From Desmodesmus armatus (Eukaryota > Chlorophyta > Chlorophyceae > Sphaeropleales > Scenedesmaceae): a stretch of 64,000 bases of DNA. A program made the translations under genes and the position numbers. This document shows, in pieces, positions 1-10,277 of the stretch. The first letter of the stretch is position 1. Each line of letters begins with the position of its first letter. The stretch covers positions 310,001 to 374,000 of the forward strand of contig VIIQ02000064.1 of the NCBI GenBank assembly GCA_007449985.2, given 5' to 3'. The notes under the pieces were generated by a model. The model worked only from the letters and a program-made list of their open reading frames with translations. It did not search any database and was not told the DNA's origin.

Positions 1-3000
1 TTTGCGTGCCTGCTGGTTTTGCTATGGGTGCGCGTGTTTCAATGTATAATGGGTGCAGAGTTGCACCGGTTGCACAGGGCGTGGTGGTAGTTGTACAACT
101 ACAAGCGTTGGGTGTCTGGGCATGTTTGTTGTGCACATGCTGGAAGCTTTTTGAACGTGCGCTGGTTGCGCGTATCGAGGACCTGGATGGTCGTGCTTTT
201 TGTATGAAAGAATCGGCACCATACGGGGGATTCACAGAGTGCTTCATCCATGCGGCTGTTGCTGTTTCACCACTGCTGGTCAGCACTGCGCCAGTGGACA
301 ACATATGTGTATGCATGCTGCCGGAGCTTGCATCTCGTTGGTGGGGTATTGGTGGGGCCAACTTGTTGCTGGTGCAGGCGGCAAATGAGGCTGGCAGAAT
401 CGTGCTTTGCGGAGGTGCTTTTGTTCGTGTTACTTAGTGCTGGTGGGTAGTACTTGCCTTATGCTGTCCCCTTGCGGCTCAGGGGCAGTGCCTGTCGATC
501 TGCAGGGTTTTGCATCCGGCAGATGTTGCAGCCCCGCGCATGTTGGGGCTGACCAGTACGAAGACAGGGCTTTGCTGTAAACTTGGGCGGCTCCACGCTG
601 TGGCTGTTGGGCACCCAAAGCACCTCCTGTCTGCGTTTGCTTGCTCTGTGTTGTGGTGCGCCGGGTGTCTGCAGCAGGGTGGACAAGTGACGCCTGACCG
701 GAACATTTGTGTGGGTTGTTTGCCGCACCACGTGACTGCTTCCTTGGTGGATGGCAGGCATGTGTGGTGCGCTGCACTGGGGGGTCACAGTGTCAAGGCG
801 CTGTAATGCTTGAATGCGCATGCCTGCTGCTGTTGTGTTTGAGTGACTGGCTGTGCACTTTGGCTGCATCACAACCCTATGCCTTCATGGCTGTCACATG
901 GTCGTTACAAAGGTCCTGTTGCTAGTGTTTTGTGCTTCCTGTGGTTACGTGTGCTGTCCTAGGTTTGCTGGCGGAGTTTCTGCCGATGTTGACGTGCGCA
1001 TGCGCTGCTGTGCTGCTGACATTGCTGATGATTCTGATGATGATGATCATCCTCATGCTTCGCACACCTCCATTCCTGCAGCATGATGGCTGACGGTGCA
1101 CTTGCGCGACCCCACACACGTCACCTTGCCGCCTGACTTCGCCACTCAATGGGTTCAGAAAGGATTCATGGGTGTAAAGCTGCCAACCAGCTACCTGGCG
1201 TGGCTGTGTTGGCACCAATGTGCTGACACTGTTGTGTGCGCGTGGCCTACATGTGCCTTCGTTGACTTTGGGTGTCCGTTGACTTTGGTTGTGCGTTGGA
1301 TTGCTCTTGGCGCGTGCTTGTGCTGTTTGCATGGCAATGTGCTTTGGCCCACTGTGTGACATCGGAAGTGCACACGCAAGGTATGTTTCAATTGCAAAGA
1401 CGTTGGGGCATACGGTCTGCAGCAGCAGGCAGTTTGGGTGTGGAGTTTCGAAGCTGGATAGTGGGGTTTCATGGACAGAGTACAAGGTATCTTGAGAGTG
1501 GCAGCACTGCACACACTGTCAGATTTTGGCAGGGGGGTGCGCTGAGTGTGGGGGTTTCAGCAGTGGGAGTGCCTGGCAGGACACACTGCATTTTGTGACA
1601 TGTGTGCGTGCGGTGTGGTAGGGTGGGCGAGCTGATGGCTTGATCGTTCACACCATGATGGCTTGTCAGCTGCATGTGTGCGTCTTGCCTACACATACTC
1701 CCGCCCAGACTTCAGCTGCGGGCGGATGTTGTGTTTCCCCTTATGTGCTGCAGTTTGGCTGGCTGCAGAGTGCCGCAGATGAACGTGAACGACACAGCCT
1801 CGTGTGTGCGGACCGCCTGTCGTCTCGTGCAGTGCAGTGCAGGAGTTGTTGTTTGCAGCACCCTGCTGCTCAGGGGCTGCTCAGGAGTTGCATGATGCTA
1901 TGTGGGTACCACGCTTGCGTGCGTACTGCATACTGTGCCAAATCGTATGGGCTGGCTATGGAGGAGGCTGTGCCTGCTTGTGATACTTACTGTTCCTACA
2001 TTCGATGCATTGAGTTCATACCAGAGTTCACACCAGAGTTCATGACAGACCTACAGTGGTAAAGGATGTGGTTGCTTGCTGGCCCTTTTTTTCTTTGGTG
2101 TCTGGTGAAAGCAGCCATGGGGATGAAAGCACGTTCGACAACACTGTGAAAGCTTGTGGTTTCAGGCGAAGATGGTGTCAAGTTGGCCTCTTGCTTGCAC
2201 ATGGTGATGGTGATGTGCCAGTTTGGCCTGCAGATCGTACAACCTTGTCAAAGGCTCCTGCTTGTTCCTTTTTGGACTTTGCCGCATTTGCGGCTCCCCC
2301 CACCCTGCCGGCAGGAGACTGCATGTAGTGCCTACGTCTGGCATGCGGCTGAGTTTGCTGTTGCAGTTGCTGTGCTTTCAGCACAGCTTCCCGTCTTGCA
2401 GAGCAGCACACCTACACACCCTGTATTGCCTTTCTCTTTCCCACAATCTGTTACACAGTCCGACGCCTTGCTTGTTTGGTCTCTTGGCGGCGTTTGCCTT
2501 GCATTCTTCGTCAGTGTGTCAGCAGCTTGGTGAGATGATGGTTAGCGCAGTCGCTACGCTGCTGACCTGCTGTTCTGCACTTTATACAGCACAAGCACAT
2601 GCTCAGAGTTGGTGGGCTGGCATGGTTGGTCATGGGTTAAGGCTGCCCTCACTGCATGTTGTTGGTGGGATCACTGGCATGGTAGCTGTCTGGCTGCTTT
2701 TGGCACCAGAAGCAATCACGATGTTCGGTGGATCAGGTCAGGTATGGCTGCAGGACCTTTGGCAGCTCTCTCTCTCTCTCTCTGTTCACCTCTTTGTTTG
2801 CCGTTGCTATGGCCCGTCAGAACTTGATGTAGCAGCCTCATCAGCACTGCTTGTGTTGTGCACAGGGTGTCTGCCCTCGCTGTTGTTGGGCTCCTGCTTT
2901 GTACAGCGAGACTAGGTGATGGTCAGTGCAGTCGCTACCCTGCTCACCTGCTGTCGTGTGAACTGCATACAGTGCAAGCAGATGCCCATGGTTGGTCATG

Positions 3001-4640
3001 TGTCCAGACGAGACTCACTGCGTGTTGCTGCTGATATTATTGCACGTTTGGCTGCTGTTCAACAGCAGGACCCATTGCGCAATGTTTGGTGGACCAGGTT
3101 GGCTATGGCTGAAGGACCTTCAGCTGCTCTTTCTCTCCTGAATTCCTGTTGGCTTGCCGTAGATATGGCCCGTCAGAACTTGATGTAGCAGCCTTGTCAG
3201 CACTGCTTGTGTGTTGTGCACAGCGTGTTAGTCCTTGCTGTTGTCGGCCCCCTCCTTCAGCTTGTTTTGCGGTTGCAAAGTTACCGTGCTTGCTACTGCC
3301 GTTGCATGTGCCTGGGTCACGTTGGCCTGTGACAAGTGGGCAGGGTTCGTCAAGAGGACTGCTGTTGTGCATTTGTCAAAAAGAGTGGCACAGAACTGGA
3401 GGGTGGAAGGTGTGGAAGGACGGTTCCTGATTTGGAAGGTGTTGTCATGTGCAGAAGGACTGTTTGAAGGCAATCACCTGTTGTGAGTGGCTGCTGTGTA
3501 ATCGACTCTGATGGACCGTTGGTCTATTGGCAGCATTCAGAAGATTGCTGCTCATGGTGTCATCTTCTGTGTTGCAAGCAACCTAGCATGGCGCCAACTG
3601 ACAATCACCTTTTCAGCTGTGTTCAAAACAGTTCAATTCTGTGTCCGGCCCACCAAAGGGTGGATTCACCAACAGGCCCACAAGATGAGTGCAGGGCGCA
3701 ACATATACCACCCCCCCAAGTACACACACAAAATGTTGGATGATGTGCCAGCAGCTGAAAGACACTGTGCCCAGGAAGCACCAACAGTGAGGGCATCCAC
3801 AGCTGCTGTATTGCTGCAACTCTCCCAATGCAGAGGCCTACTCGGCTGGCAGCAAAAGTCTGGGCCAGACAGCAGCCTTGCCGTCTCTGAGGGGGAGGCA
3901 AGGCAGCATGCCAGGGGTAACAAAATGGCATGCTGCTGTGGATGGCTGGGCCAATTCCCAAAACTCTACAGCAGCCCCCATAGCAGCTGCTCCTGTTGCC
4001 AGATTGGCTTTGAAAATGGTGGAGGGTGACAAATGCTGATTGCGACTCGACTTCAATTGGTCTGGGGCTGGGGCTTTGTCTGCACTGCTATCAAACACAC
4101 AGTGCATCCTTTACTGCTGCCCTGTGAGCTGGGGGACTATAGAGGTTGCTGGCGTAGCAACAGATGCCATTAGCCAACACAGGGCCACACAGGCCTGACA
4201 ACAACTCGGTGTGGCACAAAGGCTGGTGCGTGGGCGCAAGGGAGCAAGGCCATGCCTGCCTGCTGGCTATACAAGCCATGGCAGCAGGTACGAGTATGCT
4301 GAATAAGCCCACAAACACTGATGCCTATTGGGTGCCCTCACACATGCACAGCTGAAGAGGATGTGCTTCTTCCTATGACAGTCACATGGACATGCACACA
4401 CTGCACACCACCATGAACACATGCTCATGAACACCAATCACACAAAACAAACACTCGAGATGACCCATGTGCAAGCAGCTTGCAGCAGCAACACTCCAAA
4501 CCCTCGTGCTGCAGCTCCGTGCATAGTACGGAACCATGCATGGCATGCACGATGCATGGCACAAGCCAAGCCCGCAAAGCACCCCGAAAAGCGACTGAAT
4601 CCACTAAGTGAGGCTACAGAAAGTATGAAGGGAGATACAG
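1..4640. other. Gene-free stretch with a strand composition switch
   Basis: No open frame here has protein-like composition or matches a family I know; the longest frames are low-complexity Cys/Leu/Val-rich readings of a T/G-rich strand. Roughly 1-3500 is T/G-rich on the plus strand, like the 3' flank of a plus-strand gene lying to the left of the window. Roughly 3700-4640 is C/A-rich, as expected for the 3' flank of the minus-strand GATA gene that ends at 4641. It contains an imperfect tandem duplication near 2.5-3.3 kb and a short CT run near 2.77 kb. That these are long 3' UTRs or intergenic DNA is inference from composition. Confidence 0.55.
2531..3265. repeat. Imperfect tandem duplication, about 350-385 bp unit, two copies
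   Basis: The segment starting at 2531 (GATGGTTAGCGCAGTCGCTA) recurs at about 2915 (GATGGTCAGTGCAGTCGCTA). The segment at 2818 (AGAACTTGATGTAGCAGCC) recurs at about 3176. Offsets of about 381 and 356 bp show internal deletions in the second copy. A CT microsatellite is present only in copy 1. No coding function is visible. Confidence 0.8.
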
Positions 4641-4936
4641 CTATACACATTCTGCCTTGTTCCTGCCAGGCGTTGCAGGGACAGCAGCTGCTACTGCTGC
4701 TGCTGCTGCTGCTGCAGCCGGCACGCCAACAGCAGAGCCCTGAGGCTCAGGCTGCTGCTGGCTGGCAGCAACAGCAGCAGGGCCGCCCATGTTCATGGCC
4801 ATGGGTTGCATGGCCATGGGCTGCGCCATGGCTGCCGCCATGAACGGCGGCGGCCCACCAAAGCCACACCAGGCAGGTGTCAGTGGCCACCCACCAGCAG
4901 CAGCAGCAGCACTACCTGGTACAGCACCAAAAGCTG

Positions 4937-4971
<35 letters not shown>

Positions 4972-5654
4972 ATCACATCTTGTTGCTGACAAGGCTGCTG
5001 GGCTGCAGCAGTGGCAGCAGCGTCACCAGCAGGGGCGGCAGGTGCTCCAAAACCCCAGGGCCCACCACACATGACAGGCTCCATGACTCCACAGGGTGCT
5101 GCTGCTGCTGCTGCTGCTTGTTGACCTTTGGTAGGTGCTGCTGCTGCTGCTGCACAGGTGCCCATGACAACATCAGCAGCCTCTTCAGCAGGTGCTGCTG
5201 CTTCAGCAGCAGCAGGGGCATCAGCTGCTGTCACGGCTGCCGCTGGGGCTGAGCCAGCTGCATAGCTGGCAGCACCTGACATCTGCTGCTGCTGCTGCTG
5301 CCAGGGCTGCTGCTGGTGCTGCTGCTGCATGCCCATCTGCTGCTGCCACGCCTGCTGCCATGCCTGCTGGTATGCAGCATAGCTACTGGCGTCCATGTAA
5401 GGCATCATGGGTTGATACACGCCCCCTGGGGGCATCATCATAGCCCCAGGGGCAGCAAACCCAGGTGGTGGCATACCCATCATGCCACCAAAGCCAGCAG
5501 CCATAGCTGGCTGGGCAGCAGCAGCAGCCATCATCATGTGCTGCTGCTGTAGCATCTGCAAGGCCTGGTACCAGTTGTGATGGATGAGGGGCGCCATCTG
5601 GAGCCCTGCCATGTGGAGATGGTCGTAGGGCTGCAGGCTGCTGCCCTTTGACTC

Positions 5655-5691
<37 letters not shown>

Positions 5692-8600
5692 CCTGGCTGC
5701 TGCCGATCAGCCTGCTGCTGCTGCTGCTGCTGCTTGGCTTCTGGCGGCTGCTGTGGTTGCTGCTGGCCCTGCATCTGCTGCTGCTGCTGCTGGGGGTGTA
5801 GCTGCTGTGTGCCAGGCTCCCCGTTTGTCAGCCCGTTGGCTCTGCCATTGGCAGCAGCAGCAGCGGCTGCTACCGGCTGCTGCTGCTGCTGTGGGCCTGG
5901 CATGCCAAAAATAGCTGGACCCGTGAACCCCATAGGCCCCCAGGGCCTGACACCCCAACCAGCTGCTGCTGCTGCTGCTGGTGGTTGTGGGGCCTGCATG
6001 CCTGGCATGCAGCTGCCCTGACACCCGCCGACAGGCTGCTGCTGCTGCTGTTGGTGATGCTGGTGCATGGGCAGGGGCATGGGCATGTTGCTGCAGCTGT
6101 GTTGGTATGCAGCAGCCACAGGCACGCCTTCTGCGATGCCCCCAGGTGCTGACACCACAGGCAGGTCGCTGCCACTAGACTCAGCTGCAGGCAGCACCAC
6201 ACAGCACAGCACATGAAGAGGTCCTGGTCAGTGGCTGAATGCAATGTGACTGTACTTCCAGCATAATGCAGCATGCAACGTGAACATACTTCAGCATGTA
6301 CTTCACACAGCATGTACAGGTGTGTCCGACATCACGCTAACCACTGAGACGGGAGGATGTCTGCACTGAACAATGCACATGTGGACGCGACAGGCCAGTG
6401 ATCACACTGCGGGTGCCAGCATGAACAGCATTTCACAAGCGAGCCTGTGCTGTGTATCTTCAACATATACAGCTTGCAACCCCACCAGTGACTTCAGCTG
6501 GGTTGGGGCCGCCAGCAGCAACAGCCGCAGCTGCTGCTGCCTCTGCTGCTGCATCCAGCGTAGCCATCAGTGCTGCATCATCGTCACCCCCACTCAGGCA
6601 CTCCAACAGCCCCGCTGCACCCCCGTCCCCATCATCCCCACCAAGCATGGCCCCCGCTGCTGCTGCTGCTGCTGTGTCACCACAGGAGCCTGGGACCTCG
6701 GAGCTCTCAGGTTCAGGGGGGCTGGGGAGGCAGGGGGAGGCCACAGGGGCAGCAGGCCTAGGACTGCTAGGCCTAACAGCAGCAGCAGCAGCAGCAGCTG
6801 CTGCTGCTGAGGATGAGGATACCTCAAAGGCCTTGGCAGCAGGCGGTAACATGTGTGTGCTGCTGCCGGTGCCTCGCTGGAGCCCCACCCCTACCCCTGT
6901 CCCTATACCAGCAGCTGCTGCTTGGCTGCCTGCTCGGGCCCTGGCAGCAGCAGCTGCTCGCTCCTGTATGGCGCGCACAGCAGCAGCGGTGGCTGCGTTG
7001 TGTGGCACCTGGACCTTAGTGGTCTGTACTGCTGCTGCTGCAAAGGGTGTAGGGACAGTAGAGACAGCTGCCAGGGGCTGCATGCCTCTCTGCCGGCTGC
7101 TGCTGCTGCTGAGCCCAGCAGCGTCACCATTCGATACAGCACCTGCTGCTGCTGCAGCCGCTGCCGCGGCTGGTTGTAGGATGGAGGGCTTCTGTTCTGC
7201 TGCATCACTGCAGATGTCCATAGCGTCCGGACCCTGCTGCTGCTGCTGTGGGTGCTGCTGCTGTGGGTGCGAGCTGACCTGCTCGCCCTGCTCCTGCTGC
7301 TCGTCAGCGCCCCCGTCTCCTGCTGCTGCTGCTGCTGCCGCGGTTGAGTCCCCAGGGTTGTTGCGCTCTGGGAGGGCCCTGGTTTTGCGGTAGTGCAGGC
7401 CGCATGCGTTGCAGAGTGTTGGCTTCTCAGGTGGTCCGCCCCGCCACTGGGGGCTGGACTGACTGCCGCAGTGGTGACAGCCTGGGAGGGAGGGGGGGGG
7501 GGGGAGAGGTGAGCAGGCGGGTGGACAGTTGTGCAGGTTTTGGATGCGGGGAGCAGAAACACCGGCATGCATGTATCAGGGCGACAGGCGATCACCCAGT
7601 TGTTATAATTGCTATGTGCAAGGAAAGAGTGTGTGAGGTCACATAAGTGTTGATGACTGTGTGGGTACTTGTCTGTGTCATGACCTATAAAAACGCAGGG
7701 TGTTTCAATCTACAAGCAGCTGTTCAGGAGTGCTGGCAGCATGCTATGGTGCGCCAAGGGGTTGAGTAGGCGGTGCGCTGCAGGGCACCTAATCGCTGCA
7801 AATGACAGCTTGCTTGAAGCAGCCAGCTTGACGCAGCAAGCATGAATCAGCAACAGTGCAACCCAAGCTCAAGTACTAACACTAGAGACTACAAAAAGCA
7901 CTGCACAATCAGCAGCAGACCCCCAGTCAACGCTGGCTGTGCTGCAGCAGCCGCTGGTGTGTCAGTACCACCTGCAAAGTGTTGTGTGAGTGAGCGCCTC
8001 TTGCGCTTGGGCAGCGTCTTGGTCTTGCGGAAGTGGCGCCCACAGGGGTCACACAGCACAGGGTGCTCAGGGGGCCCGGCACGCCACTGGCTCGACTCCT
8101 CCGCACCGCAGTGGCCACACGGACCCTGGTTTTGTTTGCATGCAGAAGGGGTGCAGGTGTGACAGGGTGGTGGGAGCGTGTCAGCACAACGACAGAGTCA
8201 GCAAGCCTGACCAGCAGCGCAAAATCACTGCATTGAATGTTGGCAACTTCCGGTGACATTCAACCTAGAGGGGCCCTGCACGCCACTGGCTGGACTCCTC
8301 CCCACCACAGTGGCCACACGGACCCTGGTGAGGTAGCAGGAAGACGGGGTGACAGGGCGGGGGGAGGGTGTCAGCACAAAGACAGAGTCAGCAAAGCCTA
8401 ACCTGCACAGTAAAACCACTACATCGAACACAGGCAACCTCCAGCGATTTACAACCTAGAGGGGCCCTGTGTACCACTCTGGCTTGACTCCTGGGCACCA
8501 CAGTGCCCAGGGACCGTGGTGTGGGGCAGCAGGACCATGCGGGGGGAGGGTGGGAAGGTGGTGTGAGCACAGAGAAGGGGTCAGCATGACCCCACCAGCA

Positions 8601-9923
8601 GCGCAGCGCAGCTACAACGGACATTGCTGTGGATGCACAGAGCCATACGACCCACCAGCTGCGCATGGGCCAGCAGACTGACTAGGCCGACCAAGATCTG
8701 CACATAGCGTCACCCTCTGCAACTGCCTATCTCTCACCATTTATCCACAACCCCCACTTCCCAGACCTGCTGCCCCCTACTGCCCAAACACATACCTCCA
8801 GCGCTCCAGCCACCTCACAGGTGTGGTCAGGCAGGCTCTGCACCTTCCTGTAATACAGCCCACACGCGTTGCACAGCACAGGCTTGTGCGGGGGCCCACT
8901 GCGCCACTGACTGCTGTACGTGGTACCGCAGTGGAAGCACGGCCCCCTTGATGACAGGCCCCGCCTACACCACTGCCCATTGCTGTTGCTGGTGCTGCTG
9001 CTGCCAGCGAAGCCGCAAAGGGCGCCGTTGCTGCTGTCGCCCTCTGGCTTGACAGGGACTCCGAGTGCCGCTGGTCCAGCGAGGATGCTGCCAGCTGTGC
9101 GTGCAGCTGCCATGGCGGCAGCAGCTGCTGCTGCTGCAGCAGGGTGGTGGGTGCCCTGGGGTCCTACTGCTGCTGCTGCTGGGATGAGGAAGGCAGGCGG
9201 CATGTTTATGATCCCCTGGCCGGGTACGAGCCCAGTCGTGGGCGGGGGCGCCCCGGCTGCCGCTGCTGCAGGCTGTATGCGAGCGTGGCCGCCTGCTGCA
9301 GCTGCTGCTGGTGACGTTGCAGTCACCGGCAGGCCTGCTGCCAGGCCGATGCTGCTGCTGCTGCTGTTTGGTAGCGCTGCTGGAAGAGCCACGGTGATGA
9401 TAGCACCACCGGGCCGCTGCTGCGCAAGCCCTCCTCCTTTGGCCATTGCTGCAGCGCGCTGAGCGGCGCTGTGCTGCTGCTGCTGTGCAAACGCAGCTGT
9501 TGCCGTGGGAGTGCGGCTGAGCTGGTGCTGCGGTGTGTCATCGCTCTCACAGGAGCCCAGAGTCCCACAAGTGGGCTTAGGAGGGCCACTGGCAGCATCC
9601 AGTGGGGGCAGCAGGCCGCAGACTGCAGGGTAGGAGCTGCTGCTTTGGGGCTCATCTGCAGTGCCGGGGCCTAGGTGCAGCCTAGGGAGCTGCAGCAGCT
9701 GCTGCTGCTGGTGCTGTTGGTGCTGTAAGGTATCAGCCTGAATGTGAGGGCTGGTCCCATCATGCTGCACGTGGGGCACAGGGCAGGGGGGATGCAGGGT
9801 GCGATGCACCATACGGGGGAGGTTGGCATAGATCAGCACAATCAAGCTCCAGGTGGCATTACACGCACTGAAAACAACGTGTGGGTTCCTTTTGCGCAGG
9901 ATTATGGAAAGCAGTGCTGACAC
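4641..9923 (-). CDS. Three-finger GATA-type zinc-finger transcription factor, Gln/Ala-rich
   Basis: Four exons join in phase: 9923-8796, 8125-7972, 7481-6486 and 6184-4641 (TAG stop), about 1,273 residues. Three plant-type GATA fingers have the spacing C-x2-C-x18-C-x2-C: residues 329-354 (8939-8862), 379-404 (8119-8042) and 429-454 (7479-7402). Fingers 1 and 3 end CNAC and finger 2 ends CDPC; each is followed by a basic RK patch. The rest is long Ala, Gln, Ser and Met-rich low complexity, including pure CTG tracts read as poly-Gln, typical of activation regions. The protein should bind GATA-like DNA in the nucleus. The first ATG of the open frame is at 9923; the ATG at 9812 is an equally good start and would remove a hydrophobic, unlikely N-terminus. 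An unsampled 5' exon is possible. The finger family is certain; the splicing of the C-terminal exon rests on phase only. Confidence 0.85.
4938..4970. repeat. (CTG)11 microsatellite coding poly-Gln
   Basis: Eleven perfect CTG units on the plus strand, read as CAG/Gln in the last exon of the GATA gene on the minus strand. Several shorter CTG tracts lie nearby. Confidence 0.95.
5658..5690. repeat. (CTG)11 microsatellite coding poly-Gln
   Basis: A second run of eleven perfect CTG units in the same GATA exon, also read as poly-Gln on the minus strand. Confidence 0.95.
8265..8324 (-). pseudogene. Decayed GATA half-finger exon copy B
   Basis: On the minus strand an intact acceptor (CACCAG) precedes [19 protein letters not shown] and then a TAG stop at 8267-8265. 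It matches the first half of finger 2 almost residue for residue, but the second zinc knuckle is missing. It lies inside the intron between the finger 1 and finger 2 exons. It may be dead, or it could act as a poison exon if included, since its acceptor survives. Confidence 0.8.
8456..8513 (-). pseudogene. Decayed GATA half-finger exon copy C
   Basis: A more diverged copy. Its acceptor AG is lost (CACCAC instead of CACCAG). A single-base change of frame separates the [10 protein letters not shown] remnant from the expected frame, and the Trp of the finger is lost. It is the oldest-looking member of the triplication. Confidence 0.7.
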
Positions 9924-10092
9924 AGCAGGCTGGCGTCTGTCAGTTTGCGGCCAACAAAGTGAACTGTTGATGCACCAGGTACATCGTGCTCTCCACTGTC
10001 ACAAGCAAAACAGGCTTTCAGTAGCACAATCAAGGTTGTGCTGCATCAATTCAGCACGTTGAGAGAGCAGGGTGGGCCCAATGAGGCAAAAG

Positions 10093-10277
10093 TGGGATCT
10101 GAACTGAGATCCCAGCTGGCCTGACAGTAACCTAGATCCTGTTGCGTTCTGGGCGCTATGCGGTCACTGCGGCTCACCAAAGATGACATATGGGCTGGCT
10201 GGCGCAGGTAGCAGTCACCTGCGCCAGCCTGTCCTGGTTGGCAGTCTTCCTGCCAAGAGTGGGTCAGTGAGAGACCC
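10093..10277. repeat. Cluster of four short inverted repeats
   Basis: Stems in order: 10093-10100 with 10107-10114 (TGGGATCT/AGATCCCA, 6-nt loop); 10197-10209 with 10217-10229 (GGCTGGCGCAGGT/ACCTGCGCCAGCC, 7-nt loop); 10238-10244 with 10250-10256 (TTGGCAG/CTGCCAA); 10261-10265 with 10273-10277 (GGGTC/GACCC). All are perfectly paired. Such crowding suggests a structured RNA or a folded mobile-element remnant. It does not match tRNA, 5S, SRP or U-snRNA motifs that I know. Confidence 0.6.

Larger units (their letters stand above)
8071..8660. repeat. Tandem triplication of a GATA-finger exon plus its flanking intron
   Basis: Three head-to-tail units of about 190-200 bp begin with GGGGCCC at 8071, 8270 and 8461. 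Each carries the same finger-exon half followed by similar intron sequence (shared blocks such as GACAGAGTCAGCAA and CAACCTAGAGGGGCCCTG). The unit at 8071 holds the working 5' half of finger 2. The other two are degenerate and lie in the intron between the finger 1 and finger 2 exons. Confidence 0.85.

Noticed and set aside
2223..2915. 230-residue plus-strand open frame rich in Leu and Cys
   Set aside because: Frame of a T/G-rich repeat; the second tandem copy does not keep it open.
6452..7393. 313-residue plus-strand open frame
   Set aside because: It is the antisense reading of the GATA finger exon and CTG tracts; all family motifs are on the minus strand.
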